DNA of 64,000 nucleotides from Tropicimonas sediminicola (GCF_900188335.1 NZ_FZOY01000003.1:310001-374000), one strand, 5' to 3'; positions 25,573-35,331 are shown, counted from the stretch's first letter. A program made the numbers and translations. The notes: generated from the letters alone by a model not told the origin.

Positions 25573-27161
25573 GTCGCGTTCAGGGCCTTGAGGTGGTCGG
25601 CCAGGCGGATGCTCAGCGCGACGATGGTCAGGGTCGGGTTGGCGCGGCCGATCGAGGGCATGACGCTGCCGCTGGCGATGAAGAGGTTTTGCGTGCCATG
25701 CACCCGGCAGTCCGGATCGACGACGCCGCTGGTGGGCGAGGCCGCCATGCGGGTGGAGCCGAGGTGATGCCAGGCGGTGTTGGCGTCCCAGTAGGGCTGG
25801 TCGAAATGATCTTCCAGTTCGAGCCGGCCGAGGTCGGCCGCTCCCGCCTCGATGCCGATCAGCCGCGCGGCGGCGATAATGCTGTCGCGGTCTGCTGCGC
25901 CGGGGGACCAGTGCAGGTGGCTGCGCGGCATGCCGAGCGCATCGAGATCGTCGGTCAGCCCGACATAGCTGCCACGCTCCGGTTGCTGCTCGGCCTCGTA
26001 GCGCAGCAGCAGGCGGGTCGCGGTCTCGGAGCGGTCGATCAGGCCGAGCGCGTCGAGCGCCACGGCATCGGCATGGGTGACGGCCTGGCAGTAGGAGTCG
26101 GAGAAGGAGAAATCGTACTCGGACCGGCCCAGCACCCATTTCGCCATGTCCTTGAGGCCGCGCCAGCCGCGATTGGCCTCCCGTTCCCGCGCGCGCGCTG
26201 CCGGGTCCGCGAAGGGGATGAGGTAGAACTGCGCGTTGGCCAGCCCGTCGCGGCGCAGCACGTCTTCCGAGATCCGCCAGACGAAACTCCGGGTCACCCC
26301 GTCCGGACCGGCGATGTCGTCGCGCCAATAGGCTTTCTGCGGCGTCGGACGGTCGAGCCAGAGAAAGGCCGCGCCGCCTTCGACGTGGTCCATGAAGCAG
26401 CGGCCGAGCAGTCCGCCCGCGTCGCCGAAGGACTGGCCGTTGCGGCGGTTGTTGACCATCATCAGCCGGGTGGTCTCGATGCCGCCGCAGGCCAGTACGA
26501 GCTGGCGGGCGGCGAAGCGGCGGGGCATGCCGGTCAGGGTGCGGGTGTCGACGCTCCGCGCCTCGCCGTCCGCGGTGATCTCGATGTCGATCACGTTGGT
26601 CCAGAGCCAGAGGTCGATGGTCTCGGAGCGCCGCAGGGCCGCCGCGTATTTCGGGCCGAAGCGGGTGGGGGCGCTCTGCTGGACGACGGCTGTGTCGACG
26701 GCTTCGCTGTCGGTCAGCAGGAAATCGTCGGGCCCGGTGCCCACGGAGGTTGCGGGATCGTAGTCGAAATCGCCGAGGTCGCAGTAGGTGTGGGCACGCC
26801 GGTAGGCATCCTCCAGCGCGGTCCGGGGAAAGGGCCAGCCGGACATGCCGTTGAGCGGGCCGCGCTCGAAATCGATCGGATCGAGCGGCAGGCAATGGCC
26901 CCCCCAGTGGTTCGAGGTGCCGCCGAGAAAGCGCAGACGGCTGGTCAGCAGGTCGGTTCGGTCGAGCCCGGTGATGCGGCCGTCGTACAGGTCCTGCGTG
27001 GCGTCGTCGTACTCCTCGCCGCCGCTTTCCAGCAGGGCGATGCGCAGGCCGGTGGCTTCCAGTTCCAGCGCCATCGTGATTCCGGCGGGGCCGGCGCCCA
27101 CGATGACCAGATCGTAATCGAGCGCCTCCGGGAAGGTTCCGTTGCGGCCATCCCGTATCAT
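25569..27161 (-). CDS. GMC-family FAD oxidoreductase
   Basis: A 530-residue flavoprotein. The FAD-binding Rossmann motif is VIVGAGPAGITMALELEATG (about 19-38) followed by LLESGG. The second FAD region is FLGGTSNHWGG. The C-terminal active-site block is WHHLGSTRM, with the expected His pair, then NPTLTIVALSIRLADHL. It would oxidise an alcohol or sugar. No signal peptide of its own is visible, while the co-translated partner carries a Tat leader, so export as a complex is possible. It is the first gene of this pair, next to the polysaccharide/exosortase locus, but its substrate is not known. Confidence 0.88.
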   Translation of the reverse strand: MIRDGRNGTFPEALDYDLVIVGAGPAGITMALELEATGLRIALLESGGEEYDDATQDLYDGRITGLDRTDLLTSRLRFLGGTSNHWGGHCLPLDPIDFERGPLNGMSGWPFPRTALEDAYRRAHTYCDLGDFDYDPATSVGTGPDDFLLTDSEAVDTAVVQQSAPTRFGPKYAAALRRSETIDLWLWTNVIDIEITADGEARSVDTRTLTGMPRRFAARQLVLACGGIETTRLMMVNNRRNGQSFGDAGGLLGRCFMDHVEGGAAFLWLDRPTPQKAYWRDDIAGPDGVTRSFVWRISEDVLRRDGLANAQFYLIPFADPAARAREREANRGWRGLKDMAKWVLGRSEYDFSFSDSYCQAVTHADAVALDALGLIDRSETATRLLLRYEAEQQPERGSYVGLTDDLDALGMPRSHLHWSPGAADRDSIIAAARLIGIEAGAADLGRLELEDHFDQPYWDANTAWHHLGSTRMAASPTSGVVDPDCRVHGTQNLFIASGSVMPSIGRANPTLTIVALSIRLADHLKALNAT

Positions 27162-27441
27162 GGGCGGTGCCGACCTCGCTGCTGCAGAATGGTTGCCGTG
27201 ACGCTGCGGGGGCGCCTCTGTCCTCCCTTAACGCAGCCGTCCGGGACGGTCCACCGGAGGTGAGCAGGCGCGCGGAGATCCGGTCCGGAAAATCTCCCGG
27301 GAGGGGCTGAAGTTTTTTTTGCATTCCCGGTCAATTCCGCTTAGAGGGCGGGGGTCGCACGGAACGAGGGGCAGGAGCCCGCCCGGTTCGGCGCGAAGGG
27401 TGGGCGCCCGCATGGTCGGTGCCGCCGCCGTGAATGTGGAT

Positions 27442-27518
27442 CGGGGCGTAGCGCAGCCTGGTAGCGCGACGGTTTTGGGTACCGTAGGTCGCAAGTTCGA
27501 ATCTTGCCGTCCCGACCA
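27442..27518 (+). tRNA. tRNA-Pro (anticodon UGG)
   Basis: A 77-base cloverleaf with CCA encoded. The acceptor CGGGGCG pairs with CGTCCCG (one G-U) and starts with C1-G72 as usual for proline tRNA. The anticodon stem ACGGT/ACCGT encloses the loop TTTGGGT with anticodon TGG. The T arm contains GTTCGAATC. No integrase or att-like duplication of its 3' end is visible nearby. Confidence 0.95.
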
Positions 27519-27758
27519 TTTCTCGACTTCAGAGCAGGGGCCAGGTCTTGTGTCTGGCGGTTCCGGGCGCCGATGGCCTGGAACGGGCGGGCTGCGGTCA
27601 TGCTGCACTTGCACGGGCTGCGTTTGGCGCAAGCTGGGCATGCAGGGACTACATGTTGTGGCGCTTGAATGTGGCCAACCGGTCGCGGTGTGCGGTCGCA
27701 ACCGATGCGCGTGTTCATCTTGGTTAATTCTGAGCTGGACTCTGAGCGCCGTGGCGCA

Positions 27759-27774
27759 AGCCTATATTTTGTTT
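27759..27774 (+). promoter_or_regulatory. Weak NrdR-box-like site
   Basis: AGCCTATATTTTGTTT agrees with the NrdR box ACAC-W-ATATAT-W-GTGT at about 12 of 16 positions and sits in the 13-base spacer of GCGCAA/TTGCGC. It is 185 bases from the strong box, whereas paired NrdR boxes are normally about three helix turns apart, so its role is doubtful. Confidence 0.3.
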
Positions 27775-27943
27775 GCGCTTAGGGCGGGGCCACGAGGCAT
27801 GGTGTGCGGATTGTGAATCGCAAGGGGCGCCCCGGCCCTCATCCGGCCCTCCCGGTCAAGTGAAAGTTTTCCCTTCGGGGTCACATTTTTCCGTTGACCA
27901 GTCGTGCCATCCTACGCCAGTTTGTATGGGCGAGCCGGCAACG

Positions 27944-27959
27944 ACACAACATATAGTGT
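27944..27959 (+). promoter_or_regulatory. NrdR box upstream of nrdJ
   Basis: ACACAACATATAGTGT differs from the NrdR consensus ACAC-W-ATATAT-W-GTGT at one position, and the palindrome extends to CGACAC/GTGTCG. NrdR is the ATP/dATP-sensing repressor of ribonucleotide reductase genes. A very degenerate second half-match lies about 30 bases upstream (27914-27929), the usual spacing of box pairs. The start of nrdJ is 214 bases downstream. Confidence 0.7.
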
Positions 27960-28172
27960 CGACGGAACGCAAGAGGGACCAGTATCTCAGGATCATGACG
28001 GAGCGCGGGCCGCTCGGTCGCGTGCGTCGGGCAGCCGGCGCGCCGGGATCCCTCTTGTGTCTCAAGGCAAGCGATCGCTCGTGGGGCTGGCTGGGATGGC
28101 CGGTCCGAGGCGAACCAACAAAGACGAAACCACCGCCGGCAGGGGCGGACAAGGCGCACGGGGCACCACCAG

Positions 28173-31100
28173 ATGAAGATCGACAGAAAGTTCACCACCG
28201 CCGGAGACGACGCCTACGCGGGGCTGGCCTTCACCACCACGACCTCCGAGATTCGCAATCCCGACGGGACGGTCGTGTTCAGCCTGGAAGGCATCGATGT
28301 GCCCGCCGGCTGGAGCCAGGTCGCCAGCGACGTGATCGCGCAGAAGTACTTCCGCAAGGCCGGCGTCGCCGCGCGTCTGCGCCCGGTGAAGGAAAAGGGC
28401 GTTCCGGAGTTCCTGTGGCGGTCCGTGCCCGACGAGAAGGCGCTGGCCGAACTGCCCGAGGACGAACGCTTCGGCGGCGAGACCTCGGCACGCCAGGTCT
28501 TCGACCGCCTGGCCGGCGCCTGGGCCTACTGGGGCTGGAAGGGCGGCTACTTCACCACCGAGGAGGACGCCCGCGCCTATTATGACGAGATGCGCCACAT
28601 GCTGGCCAGCCAGCGCGCCGCGCCGAACTCGCCGCAATGGTTCAACACCGGCCTGCACTGGGCCTACGGAATCGACGGTCCGTCGCAGGGCCACTATTAC
28701 GTCGACCACAAGACCGGCAAGCTGACCCGCTCCTCCAGCGCGTACGAGCATCCCCAGCCGCATGCCTGCTTCATCCAGTCGGTCGCCGACGACCTGGTGG
28801 GTGACGGCGGCATCATGGACCTCTGGGTCCGCGAGGCGCGCCTGTTCAAGTACGGCTCCGGCACCGGCACCAACTTCTCCTCCCTGCGGGCCGAGGGCGA
28901 AGCGCTGTCGGGCGGCGGCAAGTCCTCCGGCCTGATGGGCTTCCTGCGCATCGGCGACCGCGCCGCGGGCGCGATCAAGTCCGGCGGCACCACCCGCCGC
29001 GCCGCCAAGATGGTGATCTGCGACGCCGATCACCCGGATATCGAGGAATTCATCAACTGGAAGGTGAAGGAAGAGCAGAAGGTCGCCAGTATCGTCGCGG
29101 GCTCCAAGATGCACGAGTCGAAACTCAACGAGATCTTCGCGGCTATCGGGCAGTGGGACGGCGCGATCGAAGATGCGACGGACCCGAAGAAGAACGACGC
29201 CCTCAAGGGCGCAATCAGAGCGGCCAAGAAAGTCGCCATCCCCGAGACCTATATCAACCGCGTTCTCCAGTACGCGCGTCAGGGCTACGCCTCCATCGAG
29301 TTCCCCACCTATGACACCGATTGGGACAGCGAAGCCTACAACACGGTCTCGGGGCAGAATTCCAACAACTCCGTCCGCGTCACCGACGCCTTCCTGAAGG
29401 CGGTGCGGGAAGATGCCGACTGGGAGCTGCTGCGTCGCACCGACGGCAAGGTCGCCAAGACCATCAAGGCGCGCGACCTCTGGGAGCAGATCGGCCACGC
29501 CGCCTGGGCCTGCGCCGATCCGGGCATCCAGTTCCACGACACCGTCAACGCCTGGCACACCTGCCCGGAAGACGGCGAGATCCGGGGCTCCAACCCGTGC
29601 TCGGAATACATGTTCCTCGACGATACGGCCTGCAACCTGGCCTCGATGAACCTGCTGACCTTCCTCAAGGACGGCGAGTTCCAGGCCGAGGACTACATGC
29701 ACGCCACCCGGCTCTGGACGCTGACGCTGGAGATCTCGGTGACCATGGCGCAGTTCCCGTCCAAGGAAATCGCGCAGCTCTCCTACGACTTCCGCACCCT
29801 CGGCCTCGGCTATGCCAACATCGGCGGCCTGCTGATGAACATGGGCTACAGCTATGACAGCCACGAGGGCCGTGCGCTCTGTGGGGCGCTGACGGCGATC
29901 ATGACGGGCGTGGCCTATGCCACCTCGGCCGAGATCGCGGGCGAACTGGGCCCGTTCGCAGGCTACGAGCGCAACGCGAAGCACATGCTGCGCGTCATCC
30001 GCAACCACCGCAACGCCGCCTATGGCAACACCGCGGGCTACGAAGGGCTGGAAGTGAAGCCGGTCGCGCTCGACCTCGCGTCGAACCCGGACAAGCGGCT
30101 GAACGAGCTGGCCAAGAACGCCTGGGACGAGGCGCTGCGCCTCGGCGAGCTGAACGGCTACCGCAACGCGCAGGCCACCGTGATCGCCCCCACGGGCACC
30201 ATCGGACTGGTGATGGATTGCGACACCACCGGCATCGAGCCTGACTTCGCGCTGGTGAAGTTCAAGAAGCTCGCCGGCGGCGGCTACTTCAAGATCATCA
30301 ACCGGTCGGTCCCGGCCGCGCTGGAAAAGCAGGGCTACACCTCGTCCCAGATCGACGAGATCGTCGCCTATGCGGTCGGCCACGGCACGCTCGGCAACGC
30401 ACCCGGCATCAACCACACGACACTGGCCGGCAATGGCTTCTCGCAGAAGGAGATCGACAAGATCGAGGCGGCGCTGCCCTCGGCCTTCGACATCCGCTTC
30501 GTGTTCAACCAGTGGACGCTGGGGCAGGAGTTCTGCACCGACGTTCTCGGCATCCCCGCCGAGAAGCTGAACGATCCGACCTACGACCTGCTGACCGACC
30601 TCGGCTTCACCAGGGCGCAGATCGAGGCCGCCAACGACCATGTCTGCGGGACCATGACGCTGGAGGGTGCACCGCACCTGAAGGAAGAGCACTACAGCAT
30701 CTTCGATTGCGCCAACCCCTGCGGCAAGAAGGGCAAGCGCTTCCTCTCCGTCGACAGCCACATCCGCATGATGGCCGCGGCGCAGAGCTTCATCTCGGGC
30801 GCGATCTCCAAGACGATCAACATGCCCAACGACGCCACGATCGAGGACTGCCAGAAGGCCTACGAGCTTTCCTGGTCGCTCGGCACCAAGGCCAACGCGC
30901 TTTACCGCGACGGCTCCAAGCTGAGCCAGCCGCTGGCCTCCGCGCTGGTCGAGGACGACGAGGACGCGCAGGAAGTGCTGGAAAGCGGCACGCCGCAGCA
31001 GAAGGCGGAAGTGCTCGCCGAGAAGATCATCGAGAAGGTGGTGGTCAAGGAGATCGTCCGCTCGCATCGCGAGAAGATGCCGGAGCGCCGCAAGGGTTAC

Positions 31101-31874
31101 ACCCAGAAAGCGATGGTCGGCGGACACAAGGTCTACCTGCGCACCGGCGAGTATGCCGACGGTTCGCTCGGCGAAATCTTCATCGACATGCACAAGGAAG
31201 GCGCCGGCTTCCGGGCGATGATGAACAACTTCGCCATCGCAGTGAGCGTCGGCCTGCAATACGGTGTTCCGCTTGAGGAATTCGTCGACGCCTTCACCTT
31301 CACCAAGTTCGAGCCGGCGGGCATCGTTCAGGGCAACGAGACGATCAAGAACGCGACCTCGATCCTGGACTACATCTTCCGCGAACTGGCGGTGAGCTAC
31401 CTCGACCGGACCGACCTGGCCCATGTGAAGCCGGCGGGTCATACCTTCGACGATCTCGGCAAGGGAGATCAGAACGAGGGTGTGAACAACATCGCCGAGC
31501 TGAGCGACACCGCCGCCAGTAAGTCGCTGCGGGTGCTCAAGCAGATCTCCTCGACGGGCTACCTGCGCAAGCGGCTGCCGCAGGAACTGGTTGTTCTGCG
31601 CGGCGGGGCCGAGGGCATGGCCGGCGGCATGGCGCTCGACACCGCGCTCGACCCGCTCGCCACGCTCCAGACCCTGGTGCCCGAGACCGGGACTGGCAGC
31701 GCCTCCGGCTCCACTACCTCGGTGGGCGCCATCACCTCGATGGACGACCGCGCCAAGGCCCGGATGCAGGGCTACGAGGGCGAGGCCTGCGGCGATTGTG
31801 GCAACTACACGCTGGTGCGCAACGGCACCTGCATGAAGTGCAACACCTGCGGCGCCACGAGCGGGTGTAGCTGA
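28173..31874 (+). CDS. nrdJ: Vitamin B12-dependent (class II) ribonucleotide reductase
   Basis: A 1233-residue enzyme that reduces ribonucleotides to deoxyribonucleotides with adenosylcobalamin, so dNTP synthesis does not need oxygen. Expected thiyl-radical Cys476 lies in NPCSEYMF; the redox pair is probably Cys199 (PHACFIQS) and Cys487 (DTACNLAS). The C-terminus holds a Cys-rich zinc-ribbon-like tail (CGDC, CMKCNTC) that would pass reducing power to the active site. Full length for the family. The Met at 28173 matches the family start (MKIDRKFT). Upstream NrdR box; 14 bases downstream begins the ImmA-like gene. Confidence 0.97.
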   Translation: MKIDRKFTTAGDDAYAGLAFTTTTSEIRNPDGTVVFSLEGIDVPAGWSQVASDVIAQKYFRKAGVAARLRPVKEKGVPEFLWRSVPDEKALAELPEDERFGGETSARQVFDRLAGAWAYWGWKGGYFTTEEDARAYYDEMRHMLASQRAAPNSPQWFNTGLHWAYGIDGPSQGHYYVDHKTGKLTRSSSAYEHPQPHACFIQSVADDLVGDGGIMDLWVREARLFKYGSGTGTNFSSLRAEGEALSGGGKSSGLMGFLRIGDRAAGAIKSGGTTRRAAKMVICDADHPDIEEFINWKVKEEQKVASIVAGSKMHESKLNEIFAAIGQWDGAIEDATDPKKNDALKGAIRAAKKVAIPETYINRVLQYARQGYASIEFPTYDTDWDSEAYNTVSGQNSNNSVRVTDAFLKAVREDADWELLRRTDGKVAKTIKARDLWEQIGHAAWACADPGIQFHDTVNAWHTCPEDGEIRGSNPCSEYMFLDDTACNLASMNLLTFLKDGEFQAEDYMHATRLWTLTLEISVTMAQFPSKEIAQLSYDFRTLGLGYANIGGLLMNMGYSYDSHEGRALCGALTAIMTGVAYATSAEIAGELGPFAGYERNAKHMLRVIRNHRNAAYGNTAGYEGLEVKPVALDLASNPDKRLNELAKNAWDEALRLGELNGYRNAQATVIAPTGTIGLVMDCDTTGIEPDFALVKFKKLAGGGYFKIINRSVPAALEKQGYTSSQIDEIVAYAVGHGTLGNAPGINHTTLAGNGFSQKEIDKIEAALPSAFDIRFVFNQWTLGQEFCTDVLGIPAEKLNDPTYDLLTDLGFTRAQIEAANDHVCGTMTLEGAPHLKEEHYSIFDCANPCGKKGKRFLSVDSHIRMMAAAQSFISGAISKTINMPNDATIEDCQKAYELSWSLGTKANALYRDGSKLSQPLASALVEDDEDAQEVLESGTPQQKAEVLAEKIIEKVVVKEIVRSHREKMPERRKGYTQKAMVGGHKVYLRTGEYADGSLGEIFIDMHKEGAGFRAMMNNFAIAVSVGLQYGVPLEEFVDAFTFTKFEPAGIVQGNETIKNATSILDYIFRELAVSYLDRTDLAHVKPAGHTFDDLGKGDQNEGVNNIAELSDTAASKSLRVLKQISSTGYLRKRLPQELVVLRGGAEGMAGGMALDTALDPLATLQTLVPETGTGSASGSTTSVGAITSMDDRAKARMQGYEGEACGDCGNYTLVRNGTCMKCNTCGATSGCS

Positions 31875-31888
31875 GGAGGAGCAATGTT

Positions 31889-32419
31889 ATGATCCGGCTT
31901 CGGGACGTAATGAAAAAGCTGCCTCCAGACGGAGGTGCTCGACACGCCTTAAGAAACTTCAATCTTGCACCGAAGGGCGAAAACGGCGTTCCGTCGGTCA
32001 AAGAACTGGCGGAGACGCTAGGATTTGAGGTCGAACGCGTTGAACTTCCGCGAGGCATGAAGGGACGGCTTGTCCCGGACAGCTTCGCTCCAAATGGTTT
32101 TCGAATTGAAGTGAACGAGACCTTGGACGTGCTTCAACAACGTTGGGCGGCGCTTCATGAAATTGGTCACTACTATCTTCATGTCGATAGGAATGACCCA
32201 TTTGTCGTCGCTGAGAAGTTTCGTGATCGAGGCAACTACTTCTACTCAGACGAAGAACTGCAAGAGGAGCGCGAAGCCGATCAGTTTGCCGCAGCGGTTC
32301 TATTCGATGATGGGGCCTTTGGTGCAGCGCGGAGTCTCTTGGGGGATGACGATAGGCGCCTTTCAAAGCATTTCGGCGTAACTGAGAACGTGATCAGGAT
32401 TGCAAGGCGCCAATTCTAA
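31889..32419 (+). CDS. ImmA/IrrE-family metallo-endopeptidase
   Basis: A 176-residue protein with the zinc motif H90-E-I-G-H94 and a third likely ligand E129 in EREADQFAAAVL, the classic ImmA/IrrE (COG2856) pattern. Members usually cleave a partner repressor, often of the Xre type, from mobile elements or stress systems; no such partner is adjacent. Base composition is clearly lower in GC than the neighbours, and codon use differs, pointing to transfer. It sits 14 bases after nrdJ and before a strong terminator, so it is probably transcribed from the nrdJ promoter. ATG 31889 follows GGAGGAGC. Confidence 0.85.
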   Translation: MIRLRDVMKKLPPDGGARHALRNFNLAPKGENGVPSVKELAETLGFEVERVELPRGMKGRLVPDSFAPNGFRIEVNETLDVLQQRWAALHEIGHYYLHVDRNDPFVVAEKFRDRGNYFYSDEELQEEREADQFAAAVLFDDGAFGAARSLLGDDDRRLSKHFGVTENVIRIARRQF

Positions 32420-32730
32420 GTGTTTCCACTCCGCTCAGTTAACGCTGTGTGGATGGTTGGGGGGCTCTTGTGCCCCGGGGCGGATCAGGCCGCAGGCAGA
32501 AAACCGGGCGGTATAATCAAGTGAGCCTGATAAGCCAGACTGGGGCGCCCTTGCGGCGCCCCGATTTCTTTTGGAGGGGTGGGGTCGTCTCCGGGAGGCG
32601 CAAGAAGCGGTTCGCGTGCACCGACGCTCCAACGCCTCGCCCGGTCGCCTTGTGGAACGTCAGCGGGCCGCGATGCGGCAGCGAGAACAGGCAGGGCGAC
32701 ATTGGGGTCGCCGAGCGCCGCGTGGTCCGA
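32420..32730. other. Gene-free stretch after the ImmA-like gene
   Basis: Apart from the terminator at 32542-32572 I see no gene here. A TATAAT hexamer occurs at 32512-32517, but there is no matching -35 at normal spacing, so I do not call a promoter. Confidence 0.4.
32542..32572 (+). terminator. Rho-independent terminator for nrdJ/immA-like
   Basis: Perfect 8-bp stem GGGGCGCC (32542-32549) with GGCGCCCC (32555-32562), loop CTTGC, then a T-rich ATTTCTTTT. It lies 122 bases after the ImmA-like stop. Confidence 0.85.
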
Positions 32731-32955
32731 TCAGTAGCCGTTCACCACGGTCCCGACAGAGACCTCCAGGTCCTTGAACCCGGAGACCGGACGGGTGGGT
32801 TGCCCGGAACCGCCCGCTACCCCCATGACAGCCGTGCCGGAGACGGAGACGGGCGACGCCGCAACGTCCCTTTCGGACGACGGGGGCGTGTACTGGGGCT
32901 CGCAGCTGGCCAGCACTGCCATCAACCCGGCCACACCGAACGATTTCCGGATCAT
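32731..32955 (-). CDS. Small lipoprotein of unknown function
   Basis: A 74-residue protein with a lipoprotein signal: MIRKSFGVAGLMAVLASC, Cys at residue 18 in the lipobox LASC. The mature part is short, Gly/Ser/Val/Pro-rich and low in complexity, with no recognised domain. A good ribosome site (AGGAGAG, about seven bases before ATG 32955) favours this start over longer open frame upstream. It stands alone between the nrdJ terminator and the J-domain gene. Real but function unknown. Confidence 0.6.
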   Translation of the reverse strand: MIRKSFGVAGLMAVLASCEPQYTPPSSERDVAASPVSVSGTAVMGVAGGSGQPTRPVSGFKDLEVSVGTVVNGY

Positions 32956-33392
32956 AGACGCTCTCCTATCCACTGATCTCGCGCGCATTCCCGCGAATGC
33001 CGTCCCATACCAGACCCCGAGGGCCACCAAAACCGGTGTATCGACCGGCAAGCACGACTTGCCAGCCGCACGCCCCGTACCAAAGGCCGGATTGCCCGAC
33101 GGCTGCGGGGCGGAAGCGATCACCTTCGGGTGACATCGCCATGCCCACGCTCTCGTTTTCCTCCGGGGCGATTCCATGCGATCCGGCCGTCAGGATTTGT
33201 GGCGAAACTGGGGCTTCGAGAGCCGATCTTCCGCGATGTGACCCCGTGATTGGTCGGCATGTCGCGCCTAATCCGGCCCCGTCGATCAAACTGTCGCGTG
33301 ATCTTGCCCTGTCTGTCGGGAAATTTGACTAAAATGGGGCAGCTCGGTCACAATCCTGACCATTGGTTTGCGAGTGTGTGGGTATTGGTATC
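32956..33392. other. Gene-free stretch before the J-domain gene
   Basis: A 437-base stretch with no gene I can support. Its 3' end holds a possible sigma-70-type promoter for the J-domain gene: TTGACT at 33325-33330 and CACAAT at 33349-33354, 18 bases apart. Confidence 0.4.
33325..33354 (+). promoter_or_regulatory. Possible promoter of the J-domain gene
   Basis: TTGACT, an 18-base spacer and CACAAT, ending about 38 bases before the ATG at 33393. The match is fair at -35 and weak at -10. Confidence 0.35.
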
Positions 33393-34028
33393 ATGAGTCC
33401 TATCGAACGGGTGCGGGCAAAGGCGGCGGCTTCGGAAATCCTCGGCGTGAGCAGCCATGCGAGCCTCGAGGAACTGCGCGCGGCCTGGCGCCGTGCTGCG
33501 AAGGTTCTGCACCCCGATCAGGACGGTGGCGACACGCGGCGGTTTGCCCAGGCCAAGGCGGCCTATGACCTGCTCAGCAACAACGAACCGGAAGACCTCG
33601 ACGTCGCGGCTTTCGCCCGGTCCACGCGCACCGCGCCGGCGCGCAATGCATCGGTCCGCAGGCCGCAGGTGGCCGCCCGTGTCAGCCCGCTGTCCCGTGA
33701 GATCCTCGAGGCGTGCGAGGCGAAACTGAAGGCGCATGGTGCGGCGGAAGATGCCTCCGCGGGCCGGCCCGCCGGGCACCACGTGCCGCATTCGATCGCC
33801 CGAAAGGGGCGCGAGATCACCTACCGGATCGCGACGCCGCTGATCGCCGGGGTCAACCGGGTGGCGCTGCCCACGTCCGTCTTGGGGGGGCACCGGCGCG
33901 AGGCTCCGGCGATCCTCCAATTCGCATCCCAGAAGGCAGGGGCAGGGGAGATCGAGGTGCCCGAAGCGATTCTGCGCCAGCGCTTCCCCGGGGCGCGCAG
34001 CATCCGGATCAGCTTCGAAGCCTCCTGA
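33393..34028 (+). CDS. J-domain protein
   Basis: A 211-residue protein with an N-terminal J domain (about residues 12-60) carrying the invariant HPD at 40-42 (LHPDQDGG), which stimulates DnaK-type ATPases. The rest has no Gly/Phe region or zinc fingers, so it is a specialised co-chaperone, not DnaJ itself. The C-terminal ~70 residues (from about GREITYRIATPL) look like a separate small domain that I do not recognise. ATG 33393 removes a ten-residue tail of the open frame that has no ribosome site. Confidence 0.8.
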   Translation: MSPIERVRAKAAASEILGVSSHASLEELRAAWRRAAKVLHPDQDGGDTRRFAQAKAAYDLLSNNEPEDLDVAAFARSTRTAPARNASVRRPQVAARVSPLSREILEACEAKLKAHGAAEDASAGRPAGHHVPHSIARKGREITYRIATPLIAGVNRVALPTSVLGGHRREAPAILQFASQKAGAGEIEVPEAILRQRFPGARSIRISFEAS

Positions 34029-34047
34029 CAGGAGCCGGTAACCGCCC

Positions 34048-34338
34048 TCAGATTTCGTGCTGGATCGCGGCGAGCCGTGCCACGGCCTTGGCGGGCCCGG
34101 CCACGTAGGCCTTGTGCGCATCGCTCTCGATGTAGCGACGGAAGGCCGCCATGTCGTCGAAATCCGCCACCACAGCAAAATCGTGATGGTTCGGCCCCTT
34201 GCCGACATTGTCGCCGCATTCCAGCGCCCGCACCTCCGGTACGCTGTCGCGAAACCCCTCGACGGCGGCGCGCAGCGCGGCGCGTTCCTCCGACGTCGCC
34301 TCGGGTTTGAACGTCACCAGGACGATATGTCTGAGCAT
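34048..34338 (-). CDS. Dabb (stress-responsive A/B barrel) domain protein
   Basis: A 96-residue protein with the Dabb ferredoxin-like pattern: MLRHIVLVTFKPEA at the start, a central VRALECGDNVG and NHHDFAVVADFDDMAAFRRYIES, ending in VARLAAIQHEI. Members form dimeric beta barrels and are often of unknown or stress-linked function. The start at MLRHIVLV is the usual family start; an upstream Met gives a 12-residue tail without support. Confidence 0.85.
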   Translation of the reverse strand: MLRHIVLVTFKPEATSEERAALRAAVEGFRDSVPEVRALECGDNVGKGPNHHDFAVVADFDDMAAFRRYIESDAHKAYVAGPAKAVARLAAIQHEI

Positions 34339-34410
34339 CGGCGCCTCCGTTCCGCTGGCTTCTGAGGCCAGCATGCGGTGCCACGCCGCCCGGTCAAGCC
34401 GGGCAAGGGC

Positions 34411-35193
34411 TCAGGCGTCGAGTTCCACCCAGATCGGCACGTGGTCGGAGGGTTTCGGGCGGTTCCGGATGTCCTTGTCGATCCGGCAGTCCGTCAGCAG
34501 GTCCGCCGCCTGCGGGGTCAGCAGCAGGTGGTCGATCCGGATGCCGTCGTTCCTGTCCCAGGCGCCGGCCTGGTAATCCCAGAAGGTGTAGTGCCCGGGG
34601 CCCGGCGTGCGGGCGCGGAAGGCCTCGGTGAAGCCGAGGTTCAGGATCTCGCGAAAGGCGCGGCGGCTTTCCGGACGGGCCAGCGCGTCTTCGCGCCAGG
34701 CCTCCGGCCGGGCGGCGTCCTCGTCCTGCGGGATCACGTTGTAGTCGCCCGCCATCAGGGCCGGCTCCTCCTGCGCCAGCAGGTCCCTTGCGCGCGCCTT
34801 GAGGCGCTCCATCCAGCCAAGCTTGTAGTCGAACTTCGGCCCCGGCGCCGGGTTGCCGTTCGGCAGGTAGAGCCCGCAGAGCCGCACCGCCGTCCGTTCG
34901 CCCACCACGGTCGCCTCGATCCAGCGCGCCTGCTCGTCCGAATCGTCGCCCGGCAGGCCGCGGGTCACGTCCTCCAGTGGCAGCTTCGACAGGATCGCGA
35001 CCCCGTTGAACCCTTTCTGACCATGGGTCTCGACGTTGTAGCCGCGCTCCTCGAACATCTCGCGCGGGAAGCCTTCGTCGACGGACTTGATCTCCTGCAG
35101 AAGCGCCACGTCGGGCTGCGCTTCGTCCAGCCAGTCGCAGAGCGCGGGGTGGCGTGCCTTGATCCCGTTGATGTTGAAACTGGCGATCTTCAT
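34411..35193 (-). CDS. xth: Exodeoxyribonuclease III (AP endonuclease)
   Basis: A 260-residue Mg-dependent AP endonuclease/3'-exonuclease for base-excision repair. Visible active-site motifs are FNINGIKAR (Asn7), LLQEIK (Glu34, metal ligand), GDYNVIP, RIDHLLLTP and the terminal SDHVPIW. Length is standard. Start MKIASFNING at 35193. The open frame upstream to 36378 is only a shadow of the aminotransferase gene on the other strand. Confidence 0.95.
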   Translation of the reverse strand: MKIASFNINGIKARHPALCDWLDEAQPDVALLQEIKSVDEGFPREMFEERGYNVETHGQKGFNGVAILSKLPLEDVTRGLPGDDSDEQARWIEATVVGERTAVRLCGLYLPNGNPAPGPKFDYKLGWMERLKARARDLLAQEEPALMAGDYNVIPQDEDAARPEAWREDALARPESRRAFREILNLGFTEAFRARTPGPGHYTFWDYQAGAWDRNDGIRIDHLLLTPQAADLLTDCRIDKDIRNRPKPSDHVPIWVELDA

Positions 35194-35331
35194 GCTGCGC
35201 TCTTTCCGAATGGGGTCCGTTCGGCGCAGTTTCTTCGACTCGCCGGGCAGGGGCAAGCGGAGAGCAAAACCGCGGCGCGAGGGCATCCCGGGAATTGACG
35301 ACGCCCGCGCCTCCCCCCATAGCTTTGCGCT

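Larger units (their letters stand above)
27519..28172. other. Long gene-free leader before nrdJ
   Basis: A 654-base stretch between tRNA-Pro and nrdJ. I see no supported gene. It contains a near-perfect NrdR box (27944-27959) and a weaker AT-rich candidate inside the inverted repeat GCGCAA (27754-27759)/TTGCGC (27773-27778). I looked for a cobalamin riboswitch, as is common before B12-dependent genes, and found no B12-box-like core. Confidence 0.5.

Noticed and set aside
27442-27518. tRNA-Pro as an integration site of a genomic island
   Set aside because: No integrase gene and no repeat of the tRNA 3' end is visible nearby.
27519-28172. Possible cobalamin riboswitch before nrdJ
   Set aside because: No B12-box core or matching fold seen; an NrdR box is the better explanation for control.
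32512-32517. TATAAT as the -10 of a hidden small RNA before the terminator
   Set aside because: No -35 at 16-18 bases; a transcript of only about 50 bases would result. Not supportable from sequence alone.
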